Assembly (NCBI GenBank): GCA_002346645.1
Contig: DEAD01000008.1
Span: forward strand, 124,001 to 188,000
Origin: Dehalococcoidia bacterium UBA2991
Lineage (GTDB): Bacteria; Chloroflexota; Dehalococcoidia; Tepidiformales; Tepidiformaceae
DNA length: 64,000 nucleotides
Direction: 5' to 3'
In this document: one piece after another, positions 8,794-17,455 of the stretch
Position numbering within the stretch: position 1 is the first letter of the stretch
Layout: each line of letters begins with the position of its first letter
The notes under the pieces: model-generated
Seen by the model: only the letters and a program-made list of their open reading frames with translations
Told to the model about the DNA's origin: nothing
The model's database searches: none
Made by a program: the position numbers and the translations under genes

Positions 8794-9605
8794 GGTGAAG
8801 AACTTCCAGCTGAAGAGTTTCCTGGTCCTTGACTCGCAAGTAACTCTAGGTCATCAACTTTGCCGAACATATAGGGAAGAAAAGACTCCCCAGGAACACG
8901 AGTGAGAATTTCGCCGTGTGTGTAGGTGTCGCCCTCGCTGTAACTAACACCCAATAGTTCGCGGACCGGTATATCAGCCACGGGATCATGGGAAGACTCC
9001 CGAAGAACCACCTCACCCTCAAGTCTCTCGACCAGGCGGGTACTGCCAGTGTGTCGCACTCTCACGAGGACAGGGTCATTATCAAATCCACGACCATCTG
9101 GGGCAGGCATAAACTTGAAGTAAAACCTAGAAGTCTCAGGCGACTCCCTCGGTGCAATCTGCTCGACAACACGGCCACGGATTTCGATATAGGTTCGGCC
9201 ATACCGCTCGATGGTCCCCACAATTTCATCCCCATGGCGGCGAACGTGAATGTTAGCGACTTTCTTAGGCTCGCCATAAAGTTCACGGCCGAAGATTACA
9301 GCGCTGTCCGTCGACATCGGCATCGTGATTGGATAGTCACCAACGATTCCCTCATAGCAGCAGCGAACATTGAGTCCACCTGCGCCAAATGGCTGCAGGG
9401 TATTGCTAACCCCAATGTGAGAAACACTTACAGAGGCAATGGGGTCATCTGCAGGTTCAAGGGGCGGCGGAAGAATTGCAGCAATTACATCCGGGTCGGT
9501 GAGAAACGTGGCCCCAATGCCACGGAAAGATTCGAACTCTGGGGTAGCGTAGAGCTTCTGTAGCTTTCGGACCTCTTCAAGCGTTTTCACGTAACGGAGT
9601 TGCAT
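8790..9605 (-). CDS. Acetoacetate decarboxylase (ADC) family protein
   Basis: ADC-superfamily protein of 271 residues. The segment GRELYGEPKKVANIHV contains the Lys that forms the Schiff base in acetoacetate decarboxylase. Family members include decarboxylases and also hydrolases or aldolase-like enzymes. The frame is open to 9674, but a perfect AAGGAGG sits 6 nt before the ATG at 9605, and the longer form would overlap the SDR gene, so I set the start at 9605. It lies between an SDR and a flavin oxidoreductase in one operon, which suggests a role in breakdown of a keto acid or cyclic ketone. The true substrate is unknown. Confidence 0.83.
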   Translation of the reverse strand: MQLRYVKTLEEVRKLQKLYATPEFESFRGIGATFLTDPDVIAAILPPPLEPADDPIASVSVSHIGVSNTLQPFGAGGLNVRCCYEGIVGDYPITMPMSTDSAVIFGRELYGEPKKVANIHVRRHGDEIVGTIERYGRTYIEIRGRVVEQIAPRESPETSRFYFKFMPAPDGRGFDNDPVLVRVRHTGSTRLVERLEGEVVLRESSHDPVADIPVRELLGVSYSEGDTYTHGEILTRVPGESFLPYMFGKVDDLELLASQGPGNSSAGSSSP

Positions 9606-9645
9606 ATAGGCCTCCTTTTGGCGTGATTCATAAACGGCGCTGAAG

Positions 9646-10482
9646 TCAATCCATGCGACTCCCACCGTCCACATTGAGTGCCTGCCCAGTCATGTAGGAA
9701 GAGTCATCGGAAGCAAGAAATGCCACTACTGAAGCTTGTTCTTCAACCGTAGCCTGACGACCCATCAGAAGCATACTGCGCATAGCAGCCTTAGAGGTTC
9801 CTGGCTCCTGACCAGCAATCTCGTCATACCGCCCGAAGGTACTGTCCATCATGTCGGTATCGGTTGACCCGGGACAGACAATGTTGACGCGGATGTTGTC
9901 CTTAGCAAACTCCAGAGCGAGCTGCTGGGTAAGACCGTGCATAGCCCACTTCGTAGCACAGTAAGCACCATAGTTAGGGATACCGATCCGTCCAGCTGTC
10001 GAAGAAATATTAACAATGCTGCCCCCACCCCCCTTAACCATCTCGCGACCCACTGCACGAATGGTGTGATAAAGACCATGGAGATTGACATCCACAGTCT
10101 CGTACCAGTTCTCATCAGTCATCTCGAGGATGGGAGCAGCACCAGCCTCACTCGGTAGGGCTGCGTTGTTGACGAGGACATCTATCTTTCCAAACTCTGC
10201 TATTGCTGAGTCAACGGTACGCTTCAATTCATTCTTGTCAGTTACGTCACAGTTGAGGGCAAGGGCCCGTCGTCCCGTCGCACGTACCTCCTCAGCCACA
10301 CTTTCGATACCCTTCCAGCCCATTTCCTTCTCGTGGGCCGCGAAAGTCGAAGCATCACGAGCGCGAGCGGTAACCACCACATTGGCTCCCTCCTCTGCAA
10401 GGCGGAGCACGATGGCACGACCAATCCCGCGGTACCGGCCAGCACCCGTGACAAGAGCAACACGGTCATCGAGCCTCCCCAT
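9646..10482 (-). CDS. SDR family oxidoreductase
   Basis: Classical short-chain dehydrogenase of 278 residues. The cofactor loop is TGAGRYRGIGRA, NNAALP follows the NNAG-type pattern, the catalytic Ser is in NISSTAGRIG, and Tyr/Lys are in YGAYCATKWAM. The C-terminal end SSYMTGQALNVDGGSRMD is typical. It probably uses NAD(P)H for an alcohol/ketone step. It starts 9 nt after the NTF2-like gene and is followed by the ADC-like gene, within the same minus-strand block. Confidence 0.9.
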   Translation of the reverse strand: MGRLDDRVALVTGAGRYRGIGRAIVLRLAEEGANVVVTARARDASTFAAHEKEMGWKGIESVAEEVRATGRRALALNCDVTDKNELKRTVDSAIAEFGKIDVLVNNAALPSEAGAAPILEMTDENWYETVDVNLHGLYHTIRAVGREMVKGGGGSIVNISSTAGRIGIPNYGAYCATKWAMHGLTQQLALEFAKDNIRVNIVCPGSTDTDMMDSTFGRYDEIAGQEPGTSKAAMRSMLLMGRQATVEEQASVVAFLASDDSSYMTGQALNVDGGSRMD

Positions 10483-10491
10483 CGCGAGACC

Positions 10492-10971
10492 CTAAGCCCC
10501 TGTAATTGCGCCGAGGTCTTCCCACTTCATAGCGCGACGAGCATTCCAGTGTTCTACCCAACTATCGACAAAGCCTTGGCTACCATGGTGATAATCAACT
10601 TCTAGGGTGACCTCGCCCTCGTCGTTAAACTCGAGACGAGACATGCCCTCGAAAGAGCTCCACCTTCCGTAGTTTTCGTTGTCCTCGTCCATTACCTGGG
10701 AATACGCCATCCAAAGGATAGCTATGCCCCGGTGGCCTTCCGCAACATAGACCTCCTCAACGGGAACGCGGAGTGTGATACCAACCTTGCGACTAGCCCA
10801 AAACTTTCGAATTTCCTCTTTACCACGGAGCGCTTCAGCATGACTCACAATGTCGCGCATAACAGCATCATCAGAGAACCACTGATCAGGGCCGTAAGGA
10901 TCACCACTGCTCCAGCCACCCTCCTCGAAAAGCTTACGTCCGGTTTCGATGTCGTTGGGTCCCACAGGCAT
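10492..10971 (-). CDS. NTF2-like / SnoaL-type protein
   Basis: A 159-residue protein with the cone-fold pattern of SnoaL-like domains: a helix-rich N-terminus, WFSDDAVMRDIVSHAEALRGKEEIRKFWASR, then alternating strands ending in WVEHWNARRAMKWEDLGAITGA. Members are small isomerases, hydrolases or binding partners. A good AGGAGAT site lies 7 nt before the ATG. The gene sits directly upstream of the SDR (9-nt gap), so it probably acts on the same pathway. The interval 10972-11136 upstream holds no recognisable gene. Confidence 0.75.
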   Translation of the reverse strand: MPVGPNDIETGRKLFEEGGWSSGDPYGPDQWFSDDAVMRDIVSHAEALRGKEEIRKFWASRKVGITLRVPVEEVYVAEGHRGIAILWMAYSQVMDEDNENYGRWSSFEGMSRLEFNDEGEVTLEVDYHHGSQGFVDSWVEHWNARRAMKWEDLGAITGA

Positions 10972-11136
10972 GTGTTCATCTCCTTTGCCGTGCCGCCCAA
11001 ATCATAACGAGGCTTGAACCACATACCGAGAAAATTGACCACGAGTTTTCCAGGCCTAAAAGAAACCCGTTGCATCCAGTAGTAGCACTGTCCGGTGGCA
11101 TAGCCGAGACAGCCTTCTGGTAACACTTAGACTGAA

Positions 11137-11403
11137 TCAACCCCCACCTATGGCAGGAACAAACTGGATCTCGCTAGATTCATCTACAGGCTGGAGGAGA
11201 CCAAGATGGTTTGTTTCCCCATCGATGGCTGCCATGATTTCGGGAATTAAGGCCCCTCCATCATCGAGAAGGCGCTCCTTGATTCCTGGAAAACGCTCAT
11301 CCAGGGTGTTAATCACCTGCCTCAGGTTACGCCCAGGAACCTCCACAATGCGGGTCCCGCCAGTCAGACCCTCGAGCAGCGAGGGGATAAAGACAGTGGC
11401 CAC
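11137..11403 (-). CDS. MoaD/ThiS family sulfur carrier
   Basis: An 88-residue ubiquitin-fold protein ending in FVPAIGGG. The C-terminal Gly-Gly is the site activated by adenylation and thiocarboxylation in MoaD and ThiS. The internal IIN/LDERFPG-type segment also fits the family. It starts at GTG just after AGGAGGG, 11 nt downstream of the molybdenum hydroxylase gene. That position suggests a carrier for molybdopterin sulfur, or one dedicated to maturing this enzyme. It may instead serve another thiolation pathway. Confidence 0.83.
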   Translation of the reverse strand: MATVFIPSLLEGLTGGTRIVEVPGRNLRQVINTLDERFPGIKERLLDDGGALIPEIMAAIDGETNHLGLLQPVDESSEIQFVPAIGGG

Positions 11404-11414
11404 AGGCCCTCCTG

Positions 11415-13712
11415 CTATTCCTCAGAAACCGCCCCCAACGCCTCGAGGACATTACCGGGTGACATCGGAAGATGCGTCATGCGCACGCCGGTGGCGTCGT
11501 GAATAGCGTTAGCAATAGCTGCCATTGGTGGAACAATAGGTACCTCTCCCACACCCCGGATTCCGTAGGGATGGCCAGGATTGGGGACCTCTATTAACTC
11601 GGTGTCTATCATTGGAAGGTCAAGACTGGTGGGCATGCGGTAATCGAGGAAACTGGAGTTGGACATCGTGCCATTTTCCTGCCATACGTATTCCTCACTG
11701 AGCGCCCAACCGATTCCCTGCACCGCACCGCCCTGTATCTGCCCTTCGACATAGCTAGGGTGAATAGCAGTTCCAACATCTTGAATCGCAGTGTAGCGAA
11801 GGATGTCCACCTTCCCCGTCTCGGGGTCCACCTCAACATCAACAATGTTGCCTGCGAAGGCTGGACCAACTCGGGTCGGGTTAGAGCTTGCAGAAGCGCT
11901 AATGGGCCCACCCGTACGAAGCTGCTTTCCGGCAACCTCCTTCCAGGTCAGCCGTTTTTCATTCTCAAGAGAGAAGACGCCGTCTTCAAAACCAACTTCA
12001 TCTACCTCGGCTTCTAGCAGAATGGCAGCTCGCTCACGCATCTGCTGCTTGACATCCTCTGCGGCAGTGATAGTAGCGATGCCTGTAGAGAATGCAGTGC
12101 GACTGCCACCGGTGACCCCAGTCCAGCCCACTGAATCAGTATCACCAACCGTAGGCTGGACTTCGTCAACACCTAGCCCCAGCACCTCAGCAGCCTGCAT
12201 CGCAAGAACGGCTCTAATACCTCCGATATCAACAGAGCCTGTAACCAGAGCAATAGTGCCATCCGCGTTGACAGTGACAGTAGCTGAAGACTGGTTGCCA
12301 CCATTGAACCAAAAGCCCATGGCTACACCTCGTCCGCGATTCGGGCCTTCTATCGGAGCCGAATAGTGGGGATGGTTAACGATGGCTTCCTCAACCTCAA
12401 CACAACCTACTGTCGGGAAGGGCATGCCATTAGGCATGCGATCGCCTTCCTTTGTAGCGTTCCTTAAACGGAAATCCATCGGCGCCAACCCAATTTGCTC
12501 TGCGATTTCATCCATAACGCTCTCCACTGCAAAGGCAGCTTGCGGAGAACCAGGTGCACGATATGCACCCACCTTGGGCTTGTTAACGACCACGTCAAAA
12601 CCATCTACACGAAGGTGCTCAATGTCATACGGAGCAAGCGCGGTGGAAGCACCTGCCCCAACAGGAGAACCGGGGAAAGCACCTGCCTCATAGGCCATCC
12701 AAAGATCGGCAGCGGTAATGTCTCCGCTGTTAGTAGCACCAATCTTCGCGCGAATAGTCGTGGCAGAGGTGGGGCCCGAAGCCTCAAAGACCTCGGTGCG
12801 ACTCATAGTGACCTTCACAGGTTGCCCGCTCTTCTTCGAGAGTAGCGCAGCAACTGGATCCACATGGACGTAGGTTTTGGCACCAAAACCACCGCCTATC
12901 TCCATAGGAACAACAGTGACCTTGCCTTCCGGCACACCAAGGATGGCGGCAGCCTGGCCCCGAATACCAAAGGCACCCTGCGTGCTGGTCCATATGGTGA
13001 CATGCCCATCCGGATCCCAACGGGCAGTGGAAGTATGGGGCTCGATATAGCCCTGGTGAACAGTACTGGTAGTGAACTCCCGCTCCACGACAACGTCAGC
13101 CAGTGCAAAGCCTTCCTCTAGGTCTCCGCGCGTGAATTGCAAGTGGCTGGCTACGTTGCTGTGCACACCTGTGTCGTCACCGCGGGTGAAACGCTCTGCG
13201 ATTGATCTAGTGGTCATAGCCTCATGGAGAAGAGGCGCGTCATCGCTCATAGCATCGATAGCGTTAAGCACCACTGGAAGTGGTTCGTACTCCACCTCAA
13301 TCAGGGCAAGTGCTTCCTCGGCCACGTGAGGATTAAGAGCAGCGACAGCAGCGACAGCATGACCCTTATAGAGCACTTTCTCTTGGGCAAGGCAGTTCTC
13401 AGCAAGTAGCCTGGCATTCCCCATGGTTTCACCGAAATCGATCATCATGTCCTGCACGATGGGAACATCGGCAGCAGTAACAACCGCTTTCACATCTGGA
13501 AGAGCCTCAACCTTGCTCGTATCAATAGAAACAATGCGGGCATGGCCATGCGGGCTGCGAAGGATCTTGCCGTGAAGTGTGCCCGGTAGATTGATATCAG
13601 CGCCGTACTGGGCACGTCCCGTTACCTTGTCGACACCGTCGTGACGAATGGGGCGACTTCCGACAACCTTATAGCCCGCTTTGGGCTCTCTACGTTCCTC
13701 GACAGTGGTCAT
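11415..13712 (-). CDS. Xanthine dehydrogenase family, molybdopterin-binding (large) subunit
   Basis: Molybdenum hydroxylase large subunit of 765 residues, the normal length. The N-terminal aldehyde oxidase/xanthine dehydrogenase domain has GRAQYGADINLPGTLHGKILRSPHGHARI. The C-terminal Mo-binding domain has GGGFGAKTY, AYRAPGSPQ near residue 385 and GVGEVP with the catalytic Glu at about 723. It lacks the AYxCSFR loop of form I CO dehydrogenase, so CO oxidation is unlikely; hydroxylation of an aromatic, N-heterocycle or aldehyde is more likely. Start ATG follows AGGAGGCAGCAAA. No gene for the iron-sulfur or FAD subunit is present in the window, which is unusual. First gene of the minus-strand block ending at 7873. 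Confidence 0.9.
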   Translation of the reverse strand: MTTVEERREPKAGYKVVGSRPIRHDGVDKVTGRAQYGADINLPGTLHGKILRSPHGHARIVSIDTSKVEALPDVKAVVTAADVPIVQDMMIDFGETMGNARLLAENCLAQEKVLYKGHAVAAVAALNPHVAEEALALIEVEYEPLPVVLNAIDAMSDDAPLLHEAMTTRSIAERFTRGDDTGVHSNVASHLQFTRGDLEEGFALADVVVEREFTTSTVHQGYIEPHTSTARWDPDGHVTIWTSTQGAFGIRGQAAAILGVPEGKVTVVPMEIGGGFGAKTYVHVDPVAALLSKKSGQPVKVTMSRTEVFEASGPTSATTIRAKIGATNSGDITAADLWMAYEAGAFPGSPVGAGASTALAPYDIEHLRVDGFDVVVNKPKVGAYRAPGSPQAAFAVESVMDEIAEQIGLAPMDFRLRNATKEGDRMPNGMPFPTVGCVEVEEAIVNHPHYSAPIEGPNRGRGVAMGFWFNGGNQSSATVTVNADGTIALVTGSVDIGGIRAVLAMQAAEVLGLGVDEVQPTVGDTDSVGWTGVTGGSRTAFSTGIATITAAEDVKQQMRERAAILLEAEVDEVGFEDGVFSLENEKRLTWKEVAGKQLRTGGPISASASSNPTRVGPAFAGNIVDVEVDPETGKVDILRYTAIQDVGTAIHPSYVEGQIQGGAVQGIGWALSEEYVWQENGTMSNSSFLDYRMPTSLDLPMIDTELIEVPNPGHPYGIRGVGEVPIVPPMAAIANAIHDATGVRMTHLPMSPGNVLEALGAVSEE

Positions 13713-13820
13713 TTTGCTGCCTCCTGGGGATTGCAGGGCATAGCCTACCGGATCCCCGCGGTTACCCGTGAGAACGCTGAAGATGAAAGTATTTAGAAAA
13801 CAGTGCAGAATCCCGCTGTG

Positions 13821-14570
13821 ATGAAGGTAAAGAGTTGGAAAAGAACAATTATTTTGATAGCAATGGCTTGTGCTTTCGCATTAGCCTCGATCTCCTGTGG
13901 CAGTGGCAGCGGTGATGGAAAGAGTGATGGGGCGACTCTTAATGCTGAGGAACTGCGTGAATTCCTAGACCGTGCGATCGAAGAGTTCGACTCCCAAGAA
14001 AGTTTTCACTTCGTTATGGACTTCGCCGGCAGGACAACACCACTTGATGTTTTTCCCGTTGAGATGAGGAAGGTGGAGGGCGATATCATCGTCCCCGACC
14101 AACTGCGGGCAACTATCGACGCAAAGGCAACCGACTTCGGCGGGATCGCGGTAACTATGCAAGTCATAGGAATTGGTGATGTTGCCTGGATGACCAACCC
14201 CTTTGATGCGACTCAGTGGGTTGATCTCGACACCGGGAACCCCCTTAACGGGCTCTTCGACCCTAGTGCAGGTGTCTCAGGTGTTCTTAGCGGAGTGCAG
14301 AATCCGCGCGTGATAGGAGAGGAACTGATTAATGAGATTCCTACCTGGCGCATCGAAGGTACATTGGACTCAGGGGATCTAGCCGGCTTTGCACTTGAAG
14401 TGATACCAGGCTACGAGATTCACGGGACTGTGTGGATAAACAAAGAAACTGCCCTCATCCACCGCTTGCATGTTTTGGGTCAGTTAAACGAAACCGAGCA
14501 CGCTGACATCCTGCGCCGCCTCGACTTCAGTGGTTTCCACGAGGTAGAGCCTATCGAACCACCCCAGTGA
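13821..14570 (+). CDS. LppX/LprAFG-type lipoprotein
   Basis: Secreted lipoprotein of 249 residues. A basic start (MKVKSWKR), a hydrophobic core and the lipobox ASISC-G put the lipidated Cys near residue 26, followed by a Gly/Ser linker. The mature part has the LppX_LprAFG features: a short N-terminal helix (LREFLDRAIEEF), FVMDFAGR, EGDIIVPDQLRATI, and later WRIEGTLDSGDLAG and GTVWINKETALIHRL. In mycobacteria this fold holds lipids such as triacylglycerol. A GTG at 13803 would add six residues. It overlaps the next gene, an MFS transporter, by 4 nt (GTGA). This mirrors lprG-Rv1410c and suggests lipid export. Confidence 0.82.
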   Translation: MKVKSWKRTIILIAMACAFALASISCGSGSGDGKSDGATLNAEELREFLDRAIEEFDSQESFHFVMDFAGRTTPLDVFPVEMRKVEGDIIVPDQLRATIDAKATDFGGIAVTMQVIGIGDVAWMTNPFDATQWVDLDTGNPLNGLFDPSAGVSGVLSGVQNPRVIGEELINEIPTWRIEGTLDSGDLAGFALEVIPGYEIHGTVWINKETALIHRLHVLGQLNETEHADILRRLDFSGFHEVEPIEPPQ

Positions 14571-16093
14571 CCGTGAGGGGCACAGGAGCGGGATTACGAG
14601 CCGGCTGGCCCATCGTTATCGCGCTCGGCTTTGGTGTCTTTATTGGTGGGTTTGACCAGACCTTTGTCGTTCCTGTGCTCACGAACATGCTGGGAGACTT
14701 AAATGTAAGCCTGGACAAACTCGAGCAGGCGTCATGGATTCTCAACGGCTATCTGCTCGGCTACACAGTGGCTCTGCCACTAATGGGCCGAATGGCAGAT
14801 GTACACGGACACTTTCGTATCTTCGTAATAGGCATGCTCATCTTTATGGGTGGGTCCGTGATTGTTGCCCTCGCCCCCAACTTGGCCATCCTCACTATAG
14901 CTAGGGCAATCACCGCCCTCGGCGGCGGTGCATTAGTACCAGTAGGCCTGGCAATAGCGTCACACTCCCTGAAAAAGTCGCATCGCACGATGGGAATCGC
15001 AGCCATTTCCACTCTCGACGATGCCTCAAGTTTAGCCGGACCCCTTTGGGGAACGCTGATTGGGGTATGGCTCGGCTGGCGAGGACTGTTCTGGATGAAC
15101 ATTGTGCTAGCGCTGCCAATCCTAATTCTGGTGCTATTTCTGGCCCGCAAAACTTCAGCGCCACCCCGTGCGAACGAGAAAGTCGACTATCAGGGAGGGC
15201 TATTACTTTCCGCAGCATTGGCGGCGCTGACATTCGCGATCGCAGGAGCTGGAGAAAGCCTGACGAACCTCTGGGCCATCCTGTCGCTCTACGCGGCCGC
15301 AGCGATTTTCTTTGCACTGTTCACGGTTCGTCAGCTACGAGTCGAGTCGCCGCTCATCGATATGCGCATGTTCCGCCTCCGTCGCATAGCGATAGCAAAC
15401 ATCGTGTTCTTACTCGAAGGCATGGCACTGATAACAGCCCTAGTGAGCGTGCCACTCCTGGCAGATCATGTCTGGGGCCTGAACGGAGCCGGACCGGGGC
15501 TCATGCTCGGAAGAATGGTTCTCTTTATGGCAGTAGGAGGCATTGTGGGCGGAGCTCTCGCTACTATCGCTGGCTATCGAATTACCACCCTCATCAGCTT
15601 CTGTATTGCAGCCGCAGGGCTTTTCGCCATGGCAAGTTGGGGAAGCGAACCAAGCCAGATCGCACTTTGGGTCTCGTTAGCACTAGCGGGGCTGGGCTTT
15701 ACGCTAGCCGATGCCTCGCTCTACTCGACGGTAATGGAGGGGGTTGAAGCAGGCAGGCGAGCTTCTGCAACCGCAGTACTCCAAGTTTGGCAGACACTAG
15801 GCATGGTAATCGGCATGGCACTCCTCGGGTCTCAGGGGCTCAACCGCTTTGGTGAGCGAACAGGAGAGATATTCGAACAAGGGGTGGCCAACCTGACCCA
15901 AGGCAACGTATTGGAGGCTCTCCGCCAAACTTTGACCGAGATGTTCTTCATCGCTGCACTACTAATGGTGGCTGCAGCAGTTCTTTCTTTAGGACTAGGA
16001 AGTAATGGGACTTGGGGTACGGGACGGAAGAACAAGACGACACATGCACCCATTCCGGCAGACCCCGAACATTGGACAGCGCCAAAGGAATAA
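14567..16093 (+). CDS. MFS transporter, DHA2 type (Rv1410c/P55-like)
   Basis: Major facilitator of 508 residues with about 14 hydrophobic segments. The first loop GFDQTFVVPVLTNMLGDL and WILNGYLLGYTVALPLMGRMADVHG carry the DHA2 motifs. ITALGGGALVPVGLAIASH and LGWRGLFWMN are also typical. The start GTG overlaps the stop of the LppX-type lipoprotein gene, so the two are coupled. By analogy with mycobacterial LprG/Rv1410c, the pair may extract and pass lipids across the cell envelope. A general drug/proton antiporter role cannot be excluded. The next gene starts 3 nt downstream. Confidence 0.85.
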   Translation: MTVRGTGAGLRAGWPIVIALGFGVFIGGFDQTFVVPVLTNMLGDLNVSLDKLEQASWILNGYLLGYTVALPLMGRMADVHGHFRIFVIGMLIFMGGSVIVALAPNLAILTIARAITALGGGALVPVGLAIASHSLKKSHRTMGIAAISTLDDASSLAGPLWGTLIGVWLGWRGLFWMNIVLALPILILVLFLARKTSAPPRANEKVDYQGGLLLSAALAALTFAIAGAGESLTNLWAILSLYAAAAIFFALFTVRQLRVESPLIDMRMFRLRRIAIANIVFLLEGMALITALVSVPLLADHVWGLNGAGPGLMLGRMVLFMAVGGIVGGALATIAGYRITTLISFCIAAAGLFAMASWGSEPSQIALWVSLALAGLGFTLADASLYSTVMEGVEAGRRASATAVLQVWQTLGMVIGMALLGSQGLNRFGERTGEIFEQGVANLTQGNVLEALRQTLTEMFFIAALLMVAAAVLSLGLGSNGTWGTGRKNKTTHAPIPADPEHWTAPKE

Positions 16094-16096
16094 CGG

Positions 16097-16531
16097 GTGG
16101 ATCAGGAAATACACGAACAGAACGACAGACTTGCAATCATGGGAGTGATTAACCGGTACGGCACGACAATAGATGCGGCAGATTACCAGGGCCTTGCTGA
16201 CTGCTTCACAACTGACGCTTTGATTCAATACGGCAGCCACAACGAGTTCCGCGGAGGAAGGGATGTAGCAGAGTTTGTGCGCAAGAGGACCACGGGCCTA
16301 GCAGTCCAGCAACACCTGCTCGGGAACCACGAGATCTTGCTTCACAAGGACCGAGCAACAGCCACAACTTACCTACACGCCACACAGGTTGAGCAAGCAG
16401 GCGCTGGGGGAAGAGTAATCGTTACAGGGGGTATCTACCGCGACAATCTGGCACGAACAAGCTCCGGCTGGCTTATCACTAAACGTGAAATGGAAGTCCT
16501 CTGGCGAGAACGTAGGAAACCAACCCCTTAG
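16097..16531 (+). CDS. NTF2-like / SnoaL_4 domain protein
   Basis: A 144-residue SnoaL-like protein with the usual beginning DRLAIMGVINRYGTTIDAADYQGLADCFTTDALIQY, a core RDVAEFVRKRTTG and LGNHEILLHKDRATATTYLHATQ. Members bind or turn over small hydrophobic or aromatic compounds. It starts at GTG 3 nt after the MFS gene, so it is probably the third gene of that operon. Its stop is interleaved with that of the converging SDR gene (4-nt overlap at TTAG). Substrate unknown. Confidence 0.75.
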   Translation: MDQEIHEQNDRLAIMGVINRYGTTIDAADYQGLADCFTTDALIQYGSHNEFRGGRDVAEFVRKRTTGLAVQQHLLGNHEILLHKDRATATTYLHATQVEQAGAGGRVIVTGGIYRDNLARTSSGWLITKREMEVLWRERRKPTP

Positions 16532-17313
16532 TCGGTAAAGACACCCCCATGAGGATGCAACAAGGCTCCGGTATAGAAGCTAGCATCATCGCTAGCAAGA
16601 AATAGTGCCGTTGAGGCCACTTCTTCAGCGGTTCCCATACGCCTCATCGGAGTAATTGCCATCGCCCACCGACCTGTTTCACTTACATTCAGGCCCGCCG
16701 TCATGGGCGTATCAATGAAACCAGGACCGATAGCGTTCACTCGGATGTCATAAGGGGCGAGCTCCATGGCCATAATCTTGGTAAGCATCCAGACCCCTGC
16801 TTTGGAAACACAATAGGGGCCAACGCCTACTTGGGGCACTTTAGCCATAATCGAAGCAATATTTATTATGACGCCACCATTCCCCGCCTCAATCATGCGT
16901 CGACCAATGGCACGGTCAGAGAGCATGACGCCGTTTAGATTGACGTCAATTACTCGCTGCCAGGAGCTCAATGGTTGGTTAACAAGCAACATCGCAGAGC
17001 TATCATCAGCGACATCTGAAGTAGCGCCTGCGTGGCCAATGCCAGCAGCTGCTACCAGTACGTCGATAGCACCAAACTTTTCAATAGCTAAAGCAGCAAG
17101 ATTTTCACAGGAGCCTTCCTCACTGGTATCCGTCGCAATGAAGACCGCCTCACGCCCCCTTTCCTGCACAGCAGCGACGGCGCCATTGCCTTCCTGCAGG
17201 TCGGCAATGACGATATTTGCGCCCTCCTCTGCGTAAAGCTCGGCGCAGGCACGACCTATGCCGCTCGCCCCACCAGTAATTACCGCCACTTTGCCATCGA
17301 GCTTACCCGCCAT
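16528..17313 (-). CDS. SDR family oxidoreductase
   Basis: Classical SDR of 261 residues. The cofactor loop is TGGASGIGRA, VIADLQEGN marks the end of strand 2, AAAGIGHAG replaces NNAG, the catalytic Ser is in NIASIMAKVP, and Tyr/Lys are in GPYCVSKAGV. The start ATG is preceded by AAGGAGG at 6 nt. It is the only gene of its transcript on the minus strand, converging with the NTF2-like gene. The substrate is unknown. The 142-nt gap upstream (17314-17455) should hold promoters for both this gene and the divergent MFS gene. Confidence 0.9.
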   Translation of the reverse strand: MAGKLDGKVAVITGGASGIGRACAELYAEEGANIVIADLQEGNGAVAAVQERGREAVFIATDTSEEGSCENLAALAIEKFGAIDVLVAAAGIGHAGATSDVADDSSAMLLVNQPLSSWQRVIDVNLNGVMLSDRAIGRRMIEAGNGGVIINIASIMAKVPQVGVGPYCVSKAGVWMLTKIMAMELAPYDIRVNAIGPGFIDTPMTAGLNVSETGRWAMAITPMRRMGTAEEVASTALFLASDDASFYTGALLHPHGGVFTD

Positions 17314-17455
17314 CCATTGCCTCCTTACCTGTGAATGGCGGGACTATAGGCGACAAGGCCTCCGTAGGGGAGAAGGCATCACTACCAAGGCCCTGCAATA
17401 CGATGGCCCAATGCTCGACAAGTAAGCATTTCTATAGGCACTGTAGGATGCAGGG

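Noticed and set aside
9606..9674. N-terminal extension of the ADC-family protein
   Set aside because: It would overlap the SDR gene, and a perfect AAGGAGG site precedes the internal ATG at 9605.
10845..11126. Minus-strand 93-codon frame between MoaD and the NTF2-like gene
   Set aside because: Half of it overlaps the NTF2-like gene in another frame, it lacks a ribosome site, and its composition is not protein-like.
15046..15747. Plus-strand 233-codon frame inside the DHA2 MFS gene
   Set aside because: Alternative frame of a conserved transporter; Arg/His/Ser-rich with no recognisable family.
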